Assembly (NCBI GenBank): GCA_020631735.1
Contig: CM036188.1
Location: forward strand, 12,194,214-12,258,213
Direction of reading: 5' to 3'
Origin: Saccharum officinarum
Taxonomy: Eukaryota; Streptophyta; Magnoliopsida; Poales; Poaceae
DNA: 64,000 bases
Positions 35,142 to 48,032 of this stretch are shown here, piece by piece. Position 1 is the first letter of the stretch, and every line of letters begins with the position of its first letter. Under the pieces are notes generated by a model, which was given only the letters and a program-made list of their open reading frames with translations, searched no databases and was not told where the DNA came from. The position numbers and the translations under genes are program-made.

Positions 35142-36495
35142 TACTACTGGAATCAGCCGCTTTGCCGAGTATCCAGGGCACTCGGCAAAGCCCTAAAAAT
35201 ACACTCGGCAAAGGCTTTGCCGAGTGCCACACTCGGCAAAGAGCACACGGCAAAAAAGTTGTCGGTAAAGCGGCCTTTGCCGAGTGTCTTTTATCGGGCA
35301 CTCGGCAAAGACTTTGCCGGCCGAACCGAAAAATTCTAAAAAAAATAGGAAAAAAAATTTAAAATGTTTTTTTAATTAGAGGAGGGAGCCAAGTGACTAA
35401 CCAAAGCAATTTTTTGAAACTTTGCGCCCAGCGAGAATCGAACCTGCGACCTCTCACACACACGCGAGCTCCTCTACCACTACACCTCTCTTTCATTCGT
35501 GTCTATATTCCATTTCGGTTCCCCAAATATTATAACAAATCAAGTGTAAATTGATTGTTTGAGGCCCTAAACGAATTCAAATTAAAAAGTTGTCAACTAT
35601 AAAGTTTCATAACTTTTCGAGATCTACAATTTTCATTCAGGAAGTTTCTCCATCCGAGGTCGTTTGAAAAATTCGAATTTTAAAATTTTGAATTTCAAAC
35701 GTAGTTTTGCATGACAAGATGATTTCAAATTAAAAAGTTGTCAACTACAAAGTTTCACAACTTTTCGAGATCTACAATTTTCATTTAGGAAGTTTCTCCA
35801 TCCGAGGTCGTCTGAAAAATTCGAATTTTAAAATTTTAAATTTCAAACGTAGTTTTGCATGACAAGATGATTTCAAATTTAAAATTTATCAACTACAAAG
35901 TTTCATAACTTTTCGAGATCTACAAAGATTATTTTGGTTGTTTTTCCATCCGAGATCTTTTGAAAAATTCGAATTTTAAATTTTTGAAATTCGGATGCAG
36001 TTTTGCATGACAACATGATTTCAAATTAAAAAGTTATCAACTACAATGTTTCATAACTTTTCGAGATCTACAATTTTCATTTAGGAAGTTTTTCCATCTG
36101 AGATCGTGGTTCTAATATTATTCATAAATCTTATATATCTCTCTTGTAGTTTTATAAAACTATATGAGAGACGTGTAGATTTTGTGAACAACGTTACAAT
36201 CGCTTTGTCGAAGGAAGAAATGACCAAAATAAACTTTATAGATCTTAAGAAGTTATGAAACTTTGTAGTTAAAAACTTTTTAATTTGAATTCATTTAGGG
36301 CTTCAAAATGTGTTTTGAAAAACTGCTTTGCCGAGTGTTTTTTTTTGCACTCGACAAAGCAGCTTCTTTGCCGAGTGTTTTTTTTGCCGAGTGTTTTTTA
36401 TTTAGCACTCGGCAAAGAGCTTCTTTGCCGAGTGCCCGAAAAAAAACACTCGGCAAACCACATGGCACTCGGCAAAGAACCGGATTCCGGTAGTG
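35142..36495. mobile_element. TTTGCCGAGTG CACTA element, copy 2
   Basis: Duplicate of 20828-22181, with the same ends, subterminal repeats and four internal tandem units. Confidence 0.85.
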
Positions 36496-37363
36496 ATTAT
36501 TGATTGGTGTCCTCCTCATTGTAAACATGGAGCACCAATGTGTTCTATTCTATTTTCTTCCTAACAGATATGGTTACTCTTGCCTCGAAACTTAAATATA
36601 TATTTTTTTCTTTTTTTCCACTGATATGCGCACACTCACTCTGTATAAAAACATACATACAAACACTATTCTATCCCTATATATGGGCATCCTTGAAATA
36701 CTGAGACTCAGCCAAAAGAACAACATTGATTCACTGGAAAATGTTCCTGTTACGCTACAAACCAGCTCTTACAAGCATGATCAAATTATATTGTGAGGAA
36801 CTTGTTCCACATATCTATATAGTGATACTCGTCCTACACCTAAATACCACACAGGTCGTCGAACACCGCACCCAGGCCGAAACAAATAATCAAGCCACAG
36901 ACGAAGCATATACACCATATATATCCGTATACTTGTATATAAACCCGGCCGTGTGTATGCGACACACAGGCGTATCATCGTGCTAGTGTATTTTATACGA
37001 GAAGCTTTGCTTGAACTGTGTAACAGTTGTGTGAACGGATCGGATCTCATCTCACGATCTCACAAATAAACGCTTAAAAACGAGCAGCAAGGGATACATT
37101 ACTAATTGCAGGCACGTCTATCATTTGTTTTATGTGTATAAAAACAGATCAAAAAGAATCATCAGAAAAGATACACAATAGAGAAGTGAAAGAAAAAAAA
37201 GAAAGAAAAAGTACTTCTTGCATTGTTTGTGTATATATATACTAGTAATCCACATGCGATTATATAATAATTGTATATAAACGCACGCACGCACGTCGTT
37301 GTCCGGGGAACGCTGCGAAATGAAGGAGACCAGCACGTCTCGTACATAATACACTTGTAATGG

Positions 37364-37371
37364 TATAAATA
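37364..37371 (+). promoter_or_regulatory. TATA box of PKS copy 2
   Basis: TATAAATA, 122-129 bp upstream of the ATG at 37493, identical in context to copy 1. Confidence 0.7.
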
Positions 37372-37492
37372 GAACGCACCTCCTCCTGCTTCTCCAAACC
37401 ACCAAGAAGCACGCAACCATCATCCATCCCCGGGAGCGAGCGCGAGAGCTAGCTACCAGCTGGTACCTAGGTAACTGTCGTCGTCGACGTCC

Positions 37493-38697
37493 ATGGGGAG
37501 CGCACCGGCCACCATCCACGAGATGAGGCGTGCGCAGCGCGCGGATGGGCCGGCCGCCATGCTCGGCATCAGCACGGCGAACCCGCCGACGTGCATTGCC
37601 CAGGACGATTACACCGACTACTACTTCCGCGTCACCAACAGCGAGCACCTCACCGACCTCAAGGCCAAGCTCAGCAGGATCTGCAACAACAAGAAGTCCG
37701 GCATCAGGCAGCGCTACTTGCACTTCAACGAGGAGCTTCTGGCCGCCAATCCGAGCTTCATCGACCCCACGCGGCCGTCCCTGGACGAGCGCGTGGAAAT
37801 CGCCTCCGCCGCCGTCCCAGAACTGGCCGCGAAAGCGGCCACCAAGGCCATCGCGGACTGGGGCCGCCCGGCCACCGACATCACCCACCTCATCTTCAGC
37901 ACCTACTCCGGCGCGCGTGCCCGAGCGCCGACCGCCACCTGGCCTCCCTGCTGGGCCTCCGCCCCACGGTGTCCCGCACCATCCTCAACCTCCACGGCTG
38001 CTACGGCGGGGGGCGGTCGCTCCAGCTCGCCAAGGAGCTCGCGGAGAACAACCGCGGCGCGCGCGTCCTCGTCGCCTGCTCCGAGCTCACGCTCATCGCC
38101 TTCTACGGGCCCCAGGGAGGCTGCATCGACAACATCATCGGCCAGACCCTGTTCGGCGACGGTGCCGGGGCCGTCGTCGTCGGCGCCGACCCCGTCGCCC
38201 CTGTCGAGCGCCCGCTGTTCGAGATGGCGTTCGCGTCGCAGACCACGATACCGGAGACCGAGGACGCCATCTCCATGCAGTACAGCAAATGCGGCATGGA
38301 GTACCACCTCTCCAGCCAGGTGCCCCGCCTGCTGCGGTCCAACGTGGAACGCTGCCTTGTCGACGCGTTCCGCACGCTTGGCGTCACCGCCGCATGGAAC
38401 GACCTTTTCTGGGCGATCCATCCCGGCGGTCGTGCCATCCTGGACAACATCGAGGAAGTGCTCGGTCTGGAGGACGGGAAACTGGCGGCGAGTCGCCACG
38501 TGCTCAGCGAGTTTGGCAACATGAGTGGCACCACGGTGATCTTCGTGCTCGATGAGTTGCGCCGGCGTCGGGCAGCAGCGGCCAAGCAGGGAGGGGAAGC
38601 ACCGGAGTGGGGAGTGATGATGGCTTTTGGACCGGAAATCACAGTCGAGACCATGGTGCTCCACGCCCCTAGCAACCTGGAACTGGAGGGAAATTGA
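37493..38697 (+). pseudogene. Type III polyketide synthase copy 2, one-base frameshift
   Basis: Identical to 23179-24384 except that a run of four C in codons 143-144 (GCGTGCCCCGAG) has three C here (37920-37922). Frame is lost 26 codons before the catalytic Cys codon; the remaining sequence, including Cys, His and Asn triad codons, is intact in the next frame. A lone homopolymer indel in an otherwise identical gene is more likely a sequence error than a mutation, especially as the whole block looks like a redundant contig end. Annotated as disrupted because that is what the sequence shows. Confidence 0.8.
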
Positions 38698-38898
38698 CAA
38701 TTCAAACATCGACCAAAAAGTCTAACTTCTATATAGGGAGTATAAAGCATGCATGGTATAAACTATAAATCCGGTATAGAGGTTGCCCTAGTAAAATAAG
38801 CTCCTTATGGCTAATTCGTGGACCATATAAGGCGGTGTGTAAAATTTGTGTTAATTGTACTTGGGAAATTCGTGGACCATATAAGGGAAATTGACAAT

Positions 38899-39177
38899 TT
38901 ATAGTTTATGCATGGTATAAACTATAAATCCAGTTCCAAGAGGCCAAACCACAGCAGCAAGAAACTCCACAACCAAGTTGCAGCCACTGCTAAACCGGAT
39001 TGCAAATTCAAATGCCCTTTCGCAAGCCCTCCGTCCATCACTCTTTTCAGCCACCATGCGAGTTAGCGGATTCAAAATCTCCGTATTCATAGCAATATGA
39101 TACCGATAAGCATCATTCCCATTCTCATCTTTAAAACTAGACATCGTGGACTTGAAGTAGAACAAATTATGATACAC
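38899..39177 (-). pseudogene. Retroelement-like ORF fragment, copy 2
   Basis: Duplicate of 24586-24864; product not recognised. Confidence 0.35.
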
Positions 39178-40472
39178 AACTACAAAAAAGATTTACCGCG
39201 ACCTTTTCGAAAGCCCCTCCGAGGCGGGCAGGAATTTGAACCGCCTCAGTTAGGCAGTCACTTTTAATTAACAAAGGCGGTTACAAGCAACCGCCTCACA
39301 AAATCGATTTACGGAGCTGGCCTCCTAAAATCTATTAATCGAGGCGGGCCTTATAAGTGGTCCATCTCCTAAAATACCCCCATTTTCGGTAACGCCCGCC
39401 TCGGTTAATACTCCCAAGGCCCAGAAAAAGCCCAAATCCAATAGGCTATCTGGTTTATATATATATACACACACATGTTAGGGTTTCACTCACTTTCATT
39501 TCACTCAGCCATTTCACTCCCCCAGCACGAGACCTTCTCTTCTCCCCCCCAGCCCGACTCCGCTCCCTCTGTCCCCTCCTCTAGCCGGACGCGCCTTCTC
39601 CCCTCCCCTCCAAGCCGTCGCCCCCTCCTCTCCAACCCGGCGGACGGCGGCTGGCGGTGCCCCCTCCTCTCCAACCCGGTGGCCAGAGGCGCCCCCTCCT
39701 CACCAACCTGGCGACCGGCGGCGCCCGCTCCCCTCCCGACGCCCCATCCTCTCATACCTGGTGGCCAGCAGCGCCCCCTCCCATCCCGGCGACGAGCCCC
39801 CTCCCCTCCCCTCCCTCGTGCCAGATGGGGCAAGGAGGCTGGCTGCCGCGCCCCGGATCCAGTTAGTTGGAGGCCGACCGTGCATGGATCCGCCGCGCCC
39901 AAATCCGGCCAGAGCGGTATGTCTCTCACCCTCCCTATCTCTCCTGTCTGTACCCCTCTCACCCTCTCTCTCTCTCTCTCTCAGCGCCCCCGGCTGTGGC
40001 GGCGCACAGAGTAGCGCCTACTCCCCCGGCGGCTGTAGCTGTCCACTATGTCCAAGCGTGGGCCCGGTGGTGGTGGCCTCTCCTTGGAGCTCCTCCTTCG
40101 TGCGGCAAGCTCCTCCTTTGAGCGGTGGTGGCAGTGGCGAGATCAAGGAAATCCGGCGTGGATCCGGCGATGGGAGGCTAGATCCGGTGGCAGGCGGCGG
40201 GATCCTAGTGCTGTCGTGGGCCAGCGAGGATGCAGGCACTAGCGAACGACGGCGGCAGCAGCGGCGCATGGATGGTCTCGGCGGGCCCATACATGGGCTC
40301 GCCAGGCTTATCCATAGGGCTTTTTCTTTTTTTGTTTTTTATTTGATTAACTGAGGCGGACATGTAACCACCTCGGTTAATGCCTGATTTACTATGATCT
40401 TCGATTGGAGGTGTTTCGTTTGCCCGCCTCCTAAAATCCAAAACGTCCTCCTCTGTTAAGATTATTGTAGTA
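39177..40472. mobile_element. GC-rich CACTA-like element, copy 2
   Basis: Duplicate of 24864-26155 with four one-base differences in C-runs. These shift the spurious GC-rich frames and show those frames are not conserved. Confidence 0.7.
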
Positions 40473-40606
40473 TTGATACTAGTCTTGCTCCAAACGACCT
40501 GAGCAAAAGAAATTTCATACCTCCCCCCTCCTCTCCCCCCCACCCCGCGCGTGAAGCCCTCATTGGAATGGAAGCGCATTGCACAAATTGAGCATCCTTC
40601 GTCTCT

Positions 40607-41076
40607 CCATCCACTAGAATACACGTCGTCTAGTTGTGCAGCTCATAGTGTGTGCAAAAACAGTTAATATCAGGCTCCGCGTAAAAGGTCTAGCAAGCCC
40701 AATAAAAATTTGCCAAATACAAAACCTTGTTGGGGTCATATGGCAAAGCTGCACTCGGAAAGCCTCAAGCACATCCGCAAACAAAGAAGTCAGAAAAGAC
40801 TACCGCCTCATTGTACTGAGGTTCAGGAACCAACTCACCCTTCAGAAGCCTAACCCTATCCCTCTCGAACCATCCAAGCTCAGAGTACGTCATCAAATCA
40901 GCCTCAGTATTTAGCAAAGGCCCAAATTTGACGGTCTTATCCATCTCAAGTTTGGCTTTGTCAGCCTTGCCTTTGCCTCCAACCAAGTCTTCGATAATAG
41001 CATGAACATCACTCAAATTCTCCTTGAGATACTCTTGAGCCCTTGCACTAGCCATCACGGAACGCTCAAAGATCAA
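40607..41076 (-). pseudogene. Gag-like fragment, copy 2
   Basis: Duplicate of 26290-26759, with the same frame break after SDFF. Confidence 0.5.
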
Positions 41077-41144
41077 GACATGTCTTTATCATTAACACGT
41101 GCTAGCATGTCTGGACCAAGGACCCAACCACGAAAGAAAGCCCC

Positions 41145-41264
41145 CCTCCAAAACGCAAGGATGAATGCTCCGCTTATCAGACACTAAAGCTTTTACCACA
41201 GAGACCTCCAAAACGCAAGGATGAATGCTCCGCTTATCAGACACTAAAGCTTTTACCACAGAGA
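41145..41264. repeat. 60-bp tandem duplication, copy 2
   Basis: Two units, 41145-41204 and 41205-41264, same as 26828-26947. Confidence 0.9.
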
Positions 41265-43490
41265 AAGTGACTAGGATACCTCTATTTTACCCCCCACCTT
41301 ATATAGTGACTCAAGCGGTGGTCAAACTTCCATCCGCTCATTTCGGCTGCAACGCCTAGGAAGAGCCAAGCGGCAACATACATGTCAAAAGTAATCTCGA
41401 GACAACCCTGACACAAACGAGACCTAGGGGGACCGAACCCTTGGGCCTAAGGCGGCCGCCCTAATTTGAGGATCAGGCTCGTCTGCGTCCAACCTCGCCC
41501 TCGAAGTGGGAACTATTGGGTGCAAATCCTCGTGCCCAAGGTCCACTAACAATGTTTCCTTCCCATCGCACAAACCCTATGGATGTAGGTACACAGTGAG
41601 GTGTTCGGAGGTCTTCTGCAAAGGACTTCAAAGATCATCCACGAAGATCCCAGGAAGCTGGATTCAAGGATGGCCATGAAGGTCCCGAGAGTCCTTCACC
41701 CAAAGCCTAAGGATTAAGCCTTCAATCCAAAGGCTAGGGTTGAGGGTGACTAATAGAGGATGGCGGAGGCCTCTTGAAGGACGACTAAGGTTTCCTTCGG
41801 CAAGGGTCTTCAGAAGGGCCTCTGGGTCATTCACGATGAAGGTCGCTCAAGCTGAGTGGCGGTTGGCCTCCGCCTCCAAAGGTCCCTCAGATGGACCTAG
41901 TGGCCCAACAAGCCTAACGACAGCTAAATAAGGGCCCATTAGGTGAGGCGGTTGCAGCAGGAAATGACCCTTCGACCCTTGTGACCATGGATGTTCTACA
42001 ACTAAGAATATTCTTAGCATATTCTATAGTAGGTAGAGGACACTTATATACAAATGGATGTATTTAACCGGACTCTAGAAAAGGGAGGACTCGAATATAA
42101 ATAAAGTTGACAGATCATTTGGCTCGTTTACCAAGAAACCTACACCTTGGTAATTGTGTTCAGGCAGGAGAAGATTAGAGACCTTCGGGGCTCTAACCTC
42201 CACCCGTCTGAGGACTCCACACTTCTCTACGTCGGGATACAAGATCCCAAAAGTTTTGATAACCGGCTCTAAAAAATCGTTTTTGATAAACTATAAAAAA
42301 CGTTTGGGCAGTAGTGAAGAACAAAATGGGCATTTGCGACAACATCACCATATGCATCAATTAATGTTGTCATACTCATACAACACACCAATAATAACTA
42401 AATGCATGCTCTCTATTGGTAAAGGCGATCAATCATTACTATATTTTATCTTGAAATTTCGAAAGCAACCGTCTGGACATTCTCCATGCAGATCCATAAT
42501 TAACTGCCAGATCATCAGACAGTTCGGGACGGTTAGCAAGAAGATCGAGCTAGAGTAATAATATCAATGTGTGCATAATCACAATGTGGAAAGTCAATGT
42601 GCGCATAATCGCATTAACTAATTAGTTCAGATCACATATAGTTTTCACTATGGTTTTATCACAGATAAATAAGATACATGCATGGATGCACGAGGGCTCC
42701 TTTGACGAAAGAAAGATAACCAGGATTATGGTGGACCTCTGCCAGTTCATTATATATACACGAAGTTGTTAATCAAAGAGGCAGATACTTTGGCAACATT
42801 ATTGGTGTGCTGCCCACGGAAAACATGCACTGAAACCTTTCAGAGTGGGGAGCACCTACGGCTCAGCATTAGTCTAATGACGTCAGAAACATGAACATGA
42901 GCCAATCACCTCCAATATGATTGGCTTATTAATTTGTAATGTTGGTGCTTTATTAGACGAGACATGCAACCATATATATTGATTGGTGGTCAAATATTAC
43001 AGCATATAGCTGGCATTATATTGGTGCTTGTATATATATAGTTTTTGAAAAATGTACCTTGTATCTGAAAAATGTAGAACTATTAAGAGAGGAGGCAACA
43101 ACTTTTTGTGAATATGAAAAGTATTAACAGAGGTGCGTGTCTTAAGCTGCACGCCTCTATTAAAAACATAAACAGAGATGGCCATCGTAACCCATTGCCT
43201 TTGTTAATCATTTACAGAGAAGGACATACAAACGCTACTATATAACTAATGATTTTTTTTTGTAACAGAAATATTTTTTAGTAGAGACGGCCCAATCAAA
43301 ATCATCCTAAAGTGATTCCCTGAGCCAGCCTGCCTCTAAAGATCAGTTTTTAGCGGCGGCTGGGATTAGAGCTGCCTGTAGAAATGCTTGTAAATGTTAC
43401 TGTTACGCTACAAACCAGCTCTTGCAAGCGTGGTCAAATTGTGAGCACCATGTTCCATCTATATAGTGATAGTCATCCAACACATAAATA

Positions 43491-43782
43491 TGTTGGAGTT
43501 TGTTTCAAATTCACTGCAAGATATAGGCCGGGCTTCTGACGGAGCGAAGCGGAGGCCCGTAAAAGCCGAAGGCTGGGCCCCCTTGTTAGGGTTTCTTGAA
43601 GACTTGATTCTCTTGTAAGCCGCCGCAGGCGTGTAACCCAAAACTCTTGAGATAGTGAGATTATTGCTGGCTGGTGCCCGTGGTTTTTCCCCTTCGCATT
43701 GGAGGGGTTTTCCACGTTAAATCGTGTGTCTCCGCTGTGATTGATTTCGTTTTACTTCATATTCCATACGTCGTTCATAACA
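43491..43782 (+). mobile_element. Copia element 5' LTR
   Basis: 292 bp from TGTTGGAGTTTG to CGTTCATAACA, followed two bases later by the primer-binding site. It is inserted in a PKS-upstream module: 43397-43490 matches the module up to CATCCAACACATAAATA, where the uninterrupted module goes on to a CACACAGG phrase. Confidence 0.9.
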
Positions 43783-43784
43783 AG

Positions 43785-43796
43785 TGGTATCAAAGC
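43785..43796 (+). other. Primer-binding site
   Basis: TGGTATCAAAGC differs by one base from TGGTATCAGAGC, the usual initiator-methionine tRNA priming site of copia elements. Confidence 0.85.
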
Positions 43797-43815
43797 TTCG
43801 GTTGCTGTAGGGTTC

Positions 43816-46800
43816 ATGACGACGTCGATGAAGTTCGATCTTCCGCTGCTGAACTACGACACGCGGTTCTCGCTATGGCAAGTCAAGATGCGGGGAATTC
43901 TGGCGCAGACTCATGACTACGATGAGGCGCTGGATAAATTCGGCAAGAGTAAAGCCAATTGGACTCCTGAGGAGATCCGCAAGGATCAGAAGGCTCTCGC
44001 CCTAATTCAGTTACATCTTCATAATGATATTTTGCAGGAGTGTTTGAAAGAGAAAACTGCTGCAGAACTATGGCTGAAACTGGAATCGATCTGTATGTGC
44101 AAGGATCTAACCAGTAAGATGCAAATGAAGATGAAACTGTTCACTCTGAAGATGAAGGAGGAGGATTCGGTGATGACCCACATCGCTGAATTCAAGAAGA
44201 TCGTGGCCGACCTAGTGTCGATGGAGGTGAAGTATGATGATGAGGACTTAGGTCTTCTACTGTTATGTTCTTTGCCAAATTCGTATGCAAATTTTCGTGA
44301 CACCATACTTTTGAGCCGTGATGAACTAACCCTAAAGGAAGTTTATGAGGCTCTCCAGTCTAAGGAGAAGATGAAAGTTATGGTGCAGCATGACGGAACG
44401 TCGTCCTCAAAGGGCGAAGCTTTGCATGTGAGAGGCAGAACTGATAACAGATCCTCATATGATAGCAATGATGGTAGAAAGAACTACGAGAGGAGAGGCA
44501 GTTCAAAGTCCAAGCCGCATGGTAATAAAAAGTTCTGTGTTTATTGCAAACTGACAAATCATAATGTTGAGGATGGCAGAAAAGTACAGAATAAGGAGAA
44601 GAGAAAAAATAAGTCGGCTGGTAAGGTCTCTGTTGCTGCTGCTGCGTCTGATGATGATTCTGGAGATTGTCTGGTAGTGCTTGCTGGTTGTGTTGCTGGT
44701 CATGATGAATGGATTCTAGATTCCGCATGTTCATTTCATATTTGCACTAACAGAAATTGGTTTAGTTCATATAAGTCTGTGTAGAAAGGGGATGTTGTGC
44801 GGATGGGAGATGATAACCCATGTGACATCGTGGGGATTGGATCAGTTCAGATCAAGACTGATGATGGCATGACACGCACGCTGAAAAACGTCAGGTATAT
44901 ACCAAAGATGTCTAGGAATCTTATCTCATTGAGCACGCTTGATGCAGAAGGTTACAAATATTCCGGTTCAGATGGTATTCTGAAGGTATCAAAAGGTTCT
45001 CTTGTCTGTTTGAAAGGTGATCTTAATTCTGCAAAGTTATATGTCCTTAGAGGGTGTACTTTACATGGTTCTGATTCCGCTGCTGCTGCTGTTACTAATG
45101 ATGAACCTAGTAAAACTAACCTTTGGCACATGCGTTTGGGACATATGAGTCACCATGTTATGGCAGATTTGATGAAGAGAAACCTACTGAAAGGCTGCAC
45201 TTCTAGTAAGATCAAGTTTTGTGAGCATTGCATTTTCGGCAAGCATAAGAGGGTACAGTTCAACACTTCTATTCACACCACCAAAGATACTCTTGATTAT
45301 GTTCATGCTGATTTATGGGGTCCTTCTAAGAAACTCTCACTAGGTGGTGCTCGTTACATGCTTACAATTATTGATGATTATTCTAGAAGGGTTTGGCCTT
45401 ATTTTCTAAAACAGAAAGATGATACTTTTACTGCGTTTAAGAACTGGAAAGTAATGATAGAAAGACAAACTGAAAGAAAGGTAAAATTGCTTCGTACTGA
45501 TAATGGTGGAGAATTTTGTTCGTATGCCTTTAATGATTATTGCAGACAGGAAGGCATTGTTAGGCATCACACCATACCCCATACTCCACAACAGAATGGT
45601 GTGGCAGAACGGATGAACAGAACCATTATCTCCAAGGCCCGTTGCATGCTGTCTCATGCAAGGATGAGCAAGCGTTTTTGGGCTGAAGCTGCTAATACTG
45701 CCTGTTACTTGATAAACAGGTCACCTTCTATTCCACTAAATAAGAAAACTCCTATTGAGGTATGGTCTGGTACATCTGCTGATTATTCACAGTTAAGAGT
45801 TTTTAGATGCACTGCTTATGCTCATGTTGACAATGGAAAATTAGAGCCTAGAGCTGTTAAGTGTCTTTTCCTTGGTTATGGTTCGGGAATCAAAGGCTAT
45901 AAATTGTGGAATCCTGAAACAGGGAAGACTTTTATGAGCAGGAGTGTTGTATTCAATGAATCTGTGATGTTTACTGACAGTTTGCCCTCAGATCATGTTC
46001 CAGAAAAAGAGCTGCAGAGTATGCGCATACAGGTGGAGCATGTTGATGATGATATAGGTGTGCAGGTGGAGCCTGCTGATGAGCAGGATGACCATAATAA
46101 TGATGTTGCTGATGATGATGCTCATGATGATGTTCAGCAAACTCCTCCTATTTTGCAGCTACAGGAGGAATTACCTATTGCTCAACGCAAGTCAACAAGG
46201 ACAGTTGTACCTCCTAAACGTCTTATCGAAGAATGTAATTTGTCTTACTATGCTTTGAGTTGTGCTGAACAGGTGGAGAATGTTCATGAGCCAGCAACCT
46301 ATAAAGAAGCTGTTCGTTGTGCTGATAGTGAGAATTGGATTTCTGCTATGCATGAGGAGATGTAGTCTCTTGAGAAGAACAATACATGGGAGGTTGTTCC
46401 TTTGCCTAAGAAAAAGAAGACCATAAATTGCAAGTGGATCTTCAAGAGAAAGGAGGGTTTATCTCCAAGCGAGCCTCCAAAGTATAAGGCAAGGTTAGTT
46501 GCAAAAGGCTATAGTCAAATTCCGGGTGTTGACTATAATGATGTGTTCTCTCCAGTGGTAAAACACAGTTCAATTCGTACATTCTTGAGTATTGTTGCTT
46601 CACATGATCTTGAGCTTGAGCAGTTAGATGTGAAGACTGCGTTTTTGCATGGAGAGCTAGAGGAGGACATATACATAGACCGACCGAAAGGGTTCATAGT
46701 GCCGGCAAGGAAAAATATGTTTGCAAGTTGAAGCGCTCCTTGTATGGTTTGAAACAGCCCCCTCGTCAGTGGAACAAGAGGTTTGATTCATTTATGTTGT

Positions 46801-47844
46801 CACACAGTTTCAAAAGATCTAGATATTATAGCTGTGTTTACATCAAGCATGTTAATGGATCACTTATATATTTGCTGTTATATGTTGATGATATGTTGAT
46901 TGCTGCCAAGAGCAAGATTGAAATCACTAAGTTAAAGAAGTTGTTAAGTAGTGAGTTTGATATGAAAGATCTTGGTAGTGCTAAGAAAAATTCTTGGTAT
47001 GGAAATTAGTAGAGACAGAAAATCTGGTTTGCTATTTCTTAGTGAACAAAATTATATCAAGAAAGTTCTTCAGCGTTTCAACATGCAAAATGCTAAGGCT
47101 GTTAGTACCCCTATTGCACCTCACTTTAAGTTGTCAGCTGCTCAGTGTCCTAGTACAGATGCAGAGATTGAGTACATGTCAAGGGTTCATTATTCTAGTG
47201 CTGTTGGGTCTTTGATGTATGCCATGGTTTGCTCTCGTCCAGATTTGTCATATGCTATGAGTCTTGTTAGTAGATATATGTCTAATCCTGGCAAAGAACA
47301 TTGGAGGGCAGTTCAGTGGATTTTCAGGTACCTCAGAGGCACAGCAGATTCATGTTTGAAGTTTGGAAGAACTGATAAGGGTCTCATTGGTTATGTGGAT
47401 TCTGATTATGCTGCTGATCTAGACAGGCGAAGATCAATTACTGGTTATGTGTTTACTGTTGGCAGTTGTGCTGTGAGTTGGAGGGCTACGTTACAGTCTG
47501 TTGTTGCTTTGTCTACTACTGAAGCAGAATATATGGCTATTTGTGAAGCGTGCAAAGAATTAATATGGTTGAAAGGTTTGTACGCTAAACTCAGTGGAAT
47601 TGAGTCTTGCATAAGTTTGCACTGTGACAGTCAAAGTGCAATTTACCTCACTAAAGATCAGATGTTCTATGAGAGAACTAAGCATATAGATATCAAGTAT
47701 CATTTTGTGCGAGATGTGATTGAAGAAGGTAAGCTGAAGGTATGCAAGATTAGTACTCATGATAATCCTGCTGATATGATGACAAAGCCTGTTCCTGTTG
47801 CTAAGTTTGAGTTATGCTCAAGCTTAGTTGGTTTAACTGAATAG
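43816..47844 (+). pseudogene. Ty1/copia gag-pol polyprotein, decayed
   Basis: A single polyprotein broken by two in-frame TAG codons (44782-44784, 46363-46365), a lost base near 46710 and a gained base near 46980. Order: gag (UBN2-type, from MTTSMKFDLPLLNY), a CCHC knuckle whose last Cys is Gly (CVYC...HNVEDG), protease (WILDSACSFH), GAG-pre-integrase (LWHMRLGHMS), integrase with D-D-E residues (VHADLWGP, LRTDNGGEF, PQQNGVAERMNR), RT (FLHGELEEDIYI, YVDDMLIA) and RNase H ([27 protein letters not shown]). The integrase-before-RT order defines copia. Tork/TNT1-like resemblance is an impression. Few lesions suggest modest age. All domains are recognisable but none of the full set can be made as one protein. 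Confidence 0.95.
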
Positions 47845-47943
47845 TCCAAGAGACTATTGTTGGCACCAGTGGTTTTCTATCTTTGTTGTTCAGGATGATG
47901 GGTTGATTTATGATACAAGATGAATTTGTCTCAAGGTGGAGTT

Positions 47944-48032
47944 TGTTGGAGTTTGTTTCAAATTCACTGCAAGATATAGGCCGGGCTTCTGACGGAGCGA
48001 AGCGGAGGCCCGTAAAAGCCGAAGGCTGGGCC
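47944..48032 (+). mobile_element. Truncated copia 3' LTR
   Basis: Only the first 89 bp of the LTR are present (TGTTGGAGTTTG to AAGGCTGGGCC). After that the sequence diverges from the 5' LTR. A purine-rich CAAGGTGGAGTT precedes it. The missing 200 bp and the missing continuation of the PKS module imply a deletion on this side. Confidence 0.85.

Larger units (their letters stand above)
29556..43774. repeat. 14.2-kb duplicated block, copy 2
   Basis: Matches 15237-29455 throughout with equal total length. Differences are chiefly single-base indels in A, C or T runs. A few substitutions lie in the first 2 kb, for example TAATGCAAG versus TAATGAAAG and CTAAAAG versus CTGAAAG. Unlike copy 1, it continues without a break into the copia element after 43774. 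Confidence 0.97.

Noticed and set aside
29556..43774. Recent tandem gene duplication producing a second PKS
   Set aside because: The block boundaries coincide with both edges of the N gap and all insertions are shared; contig overlap is simpler. Kept as a finding to test.
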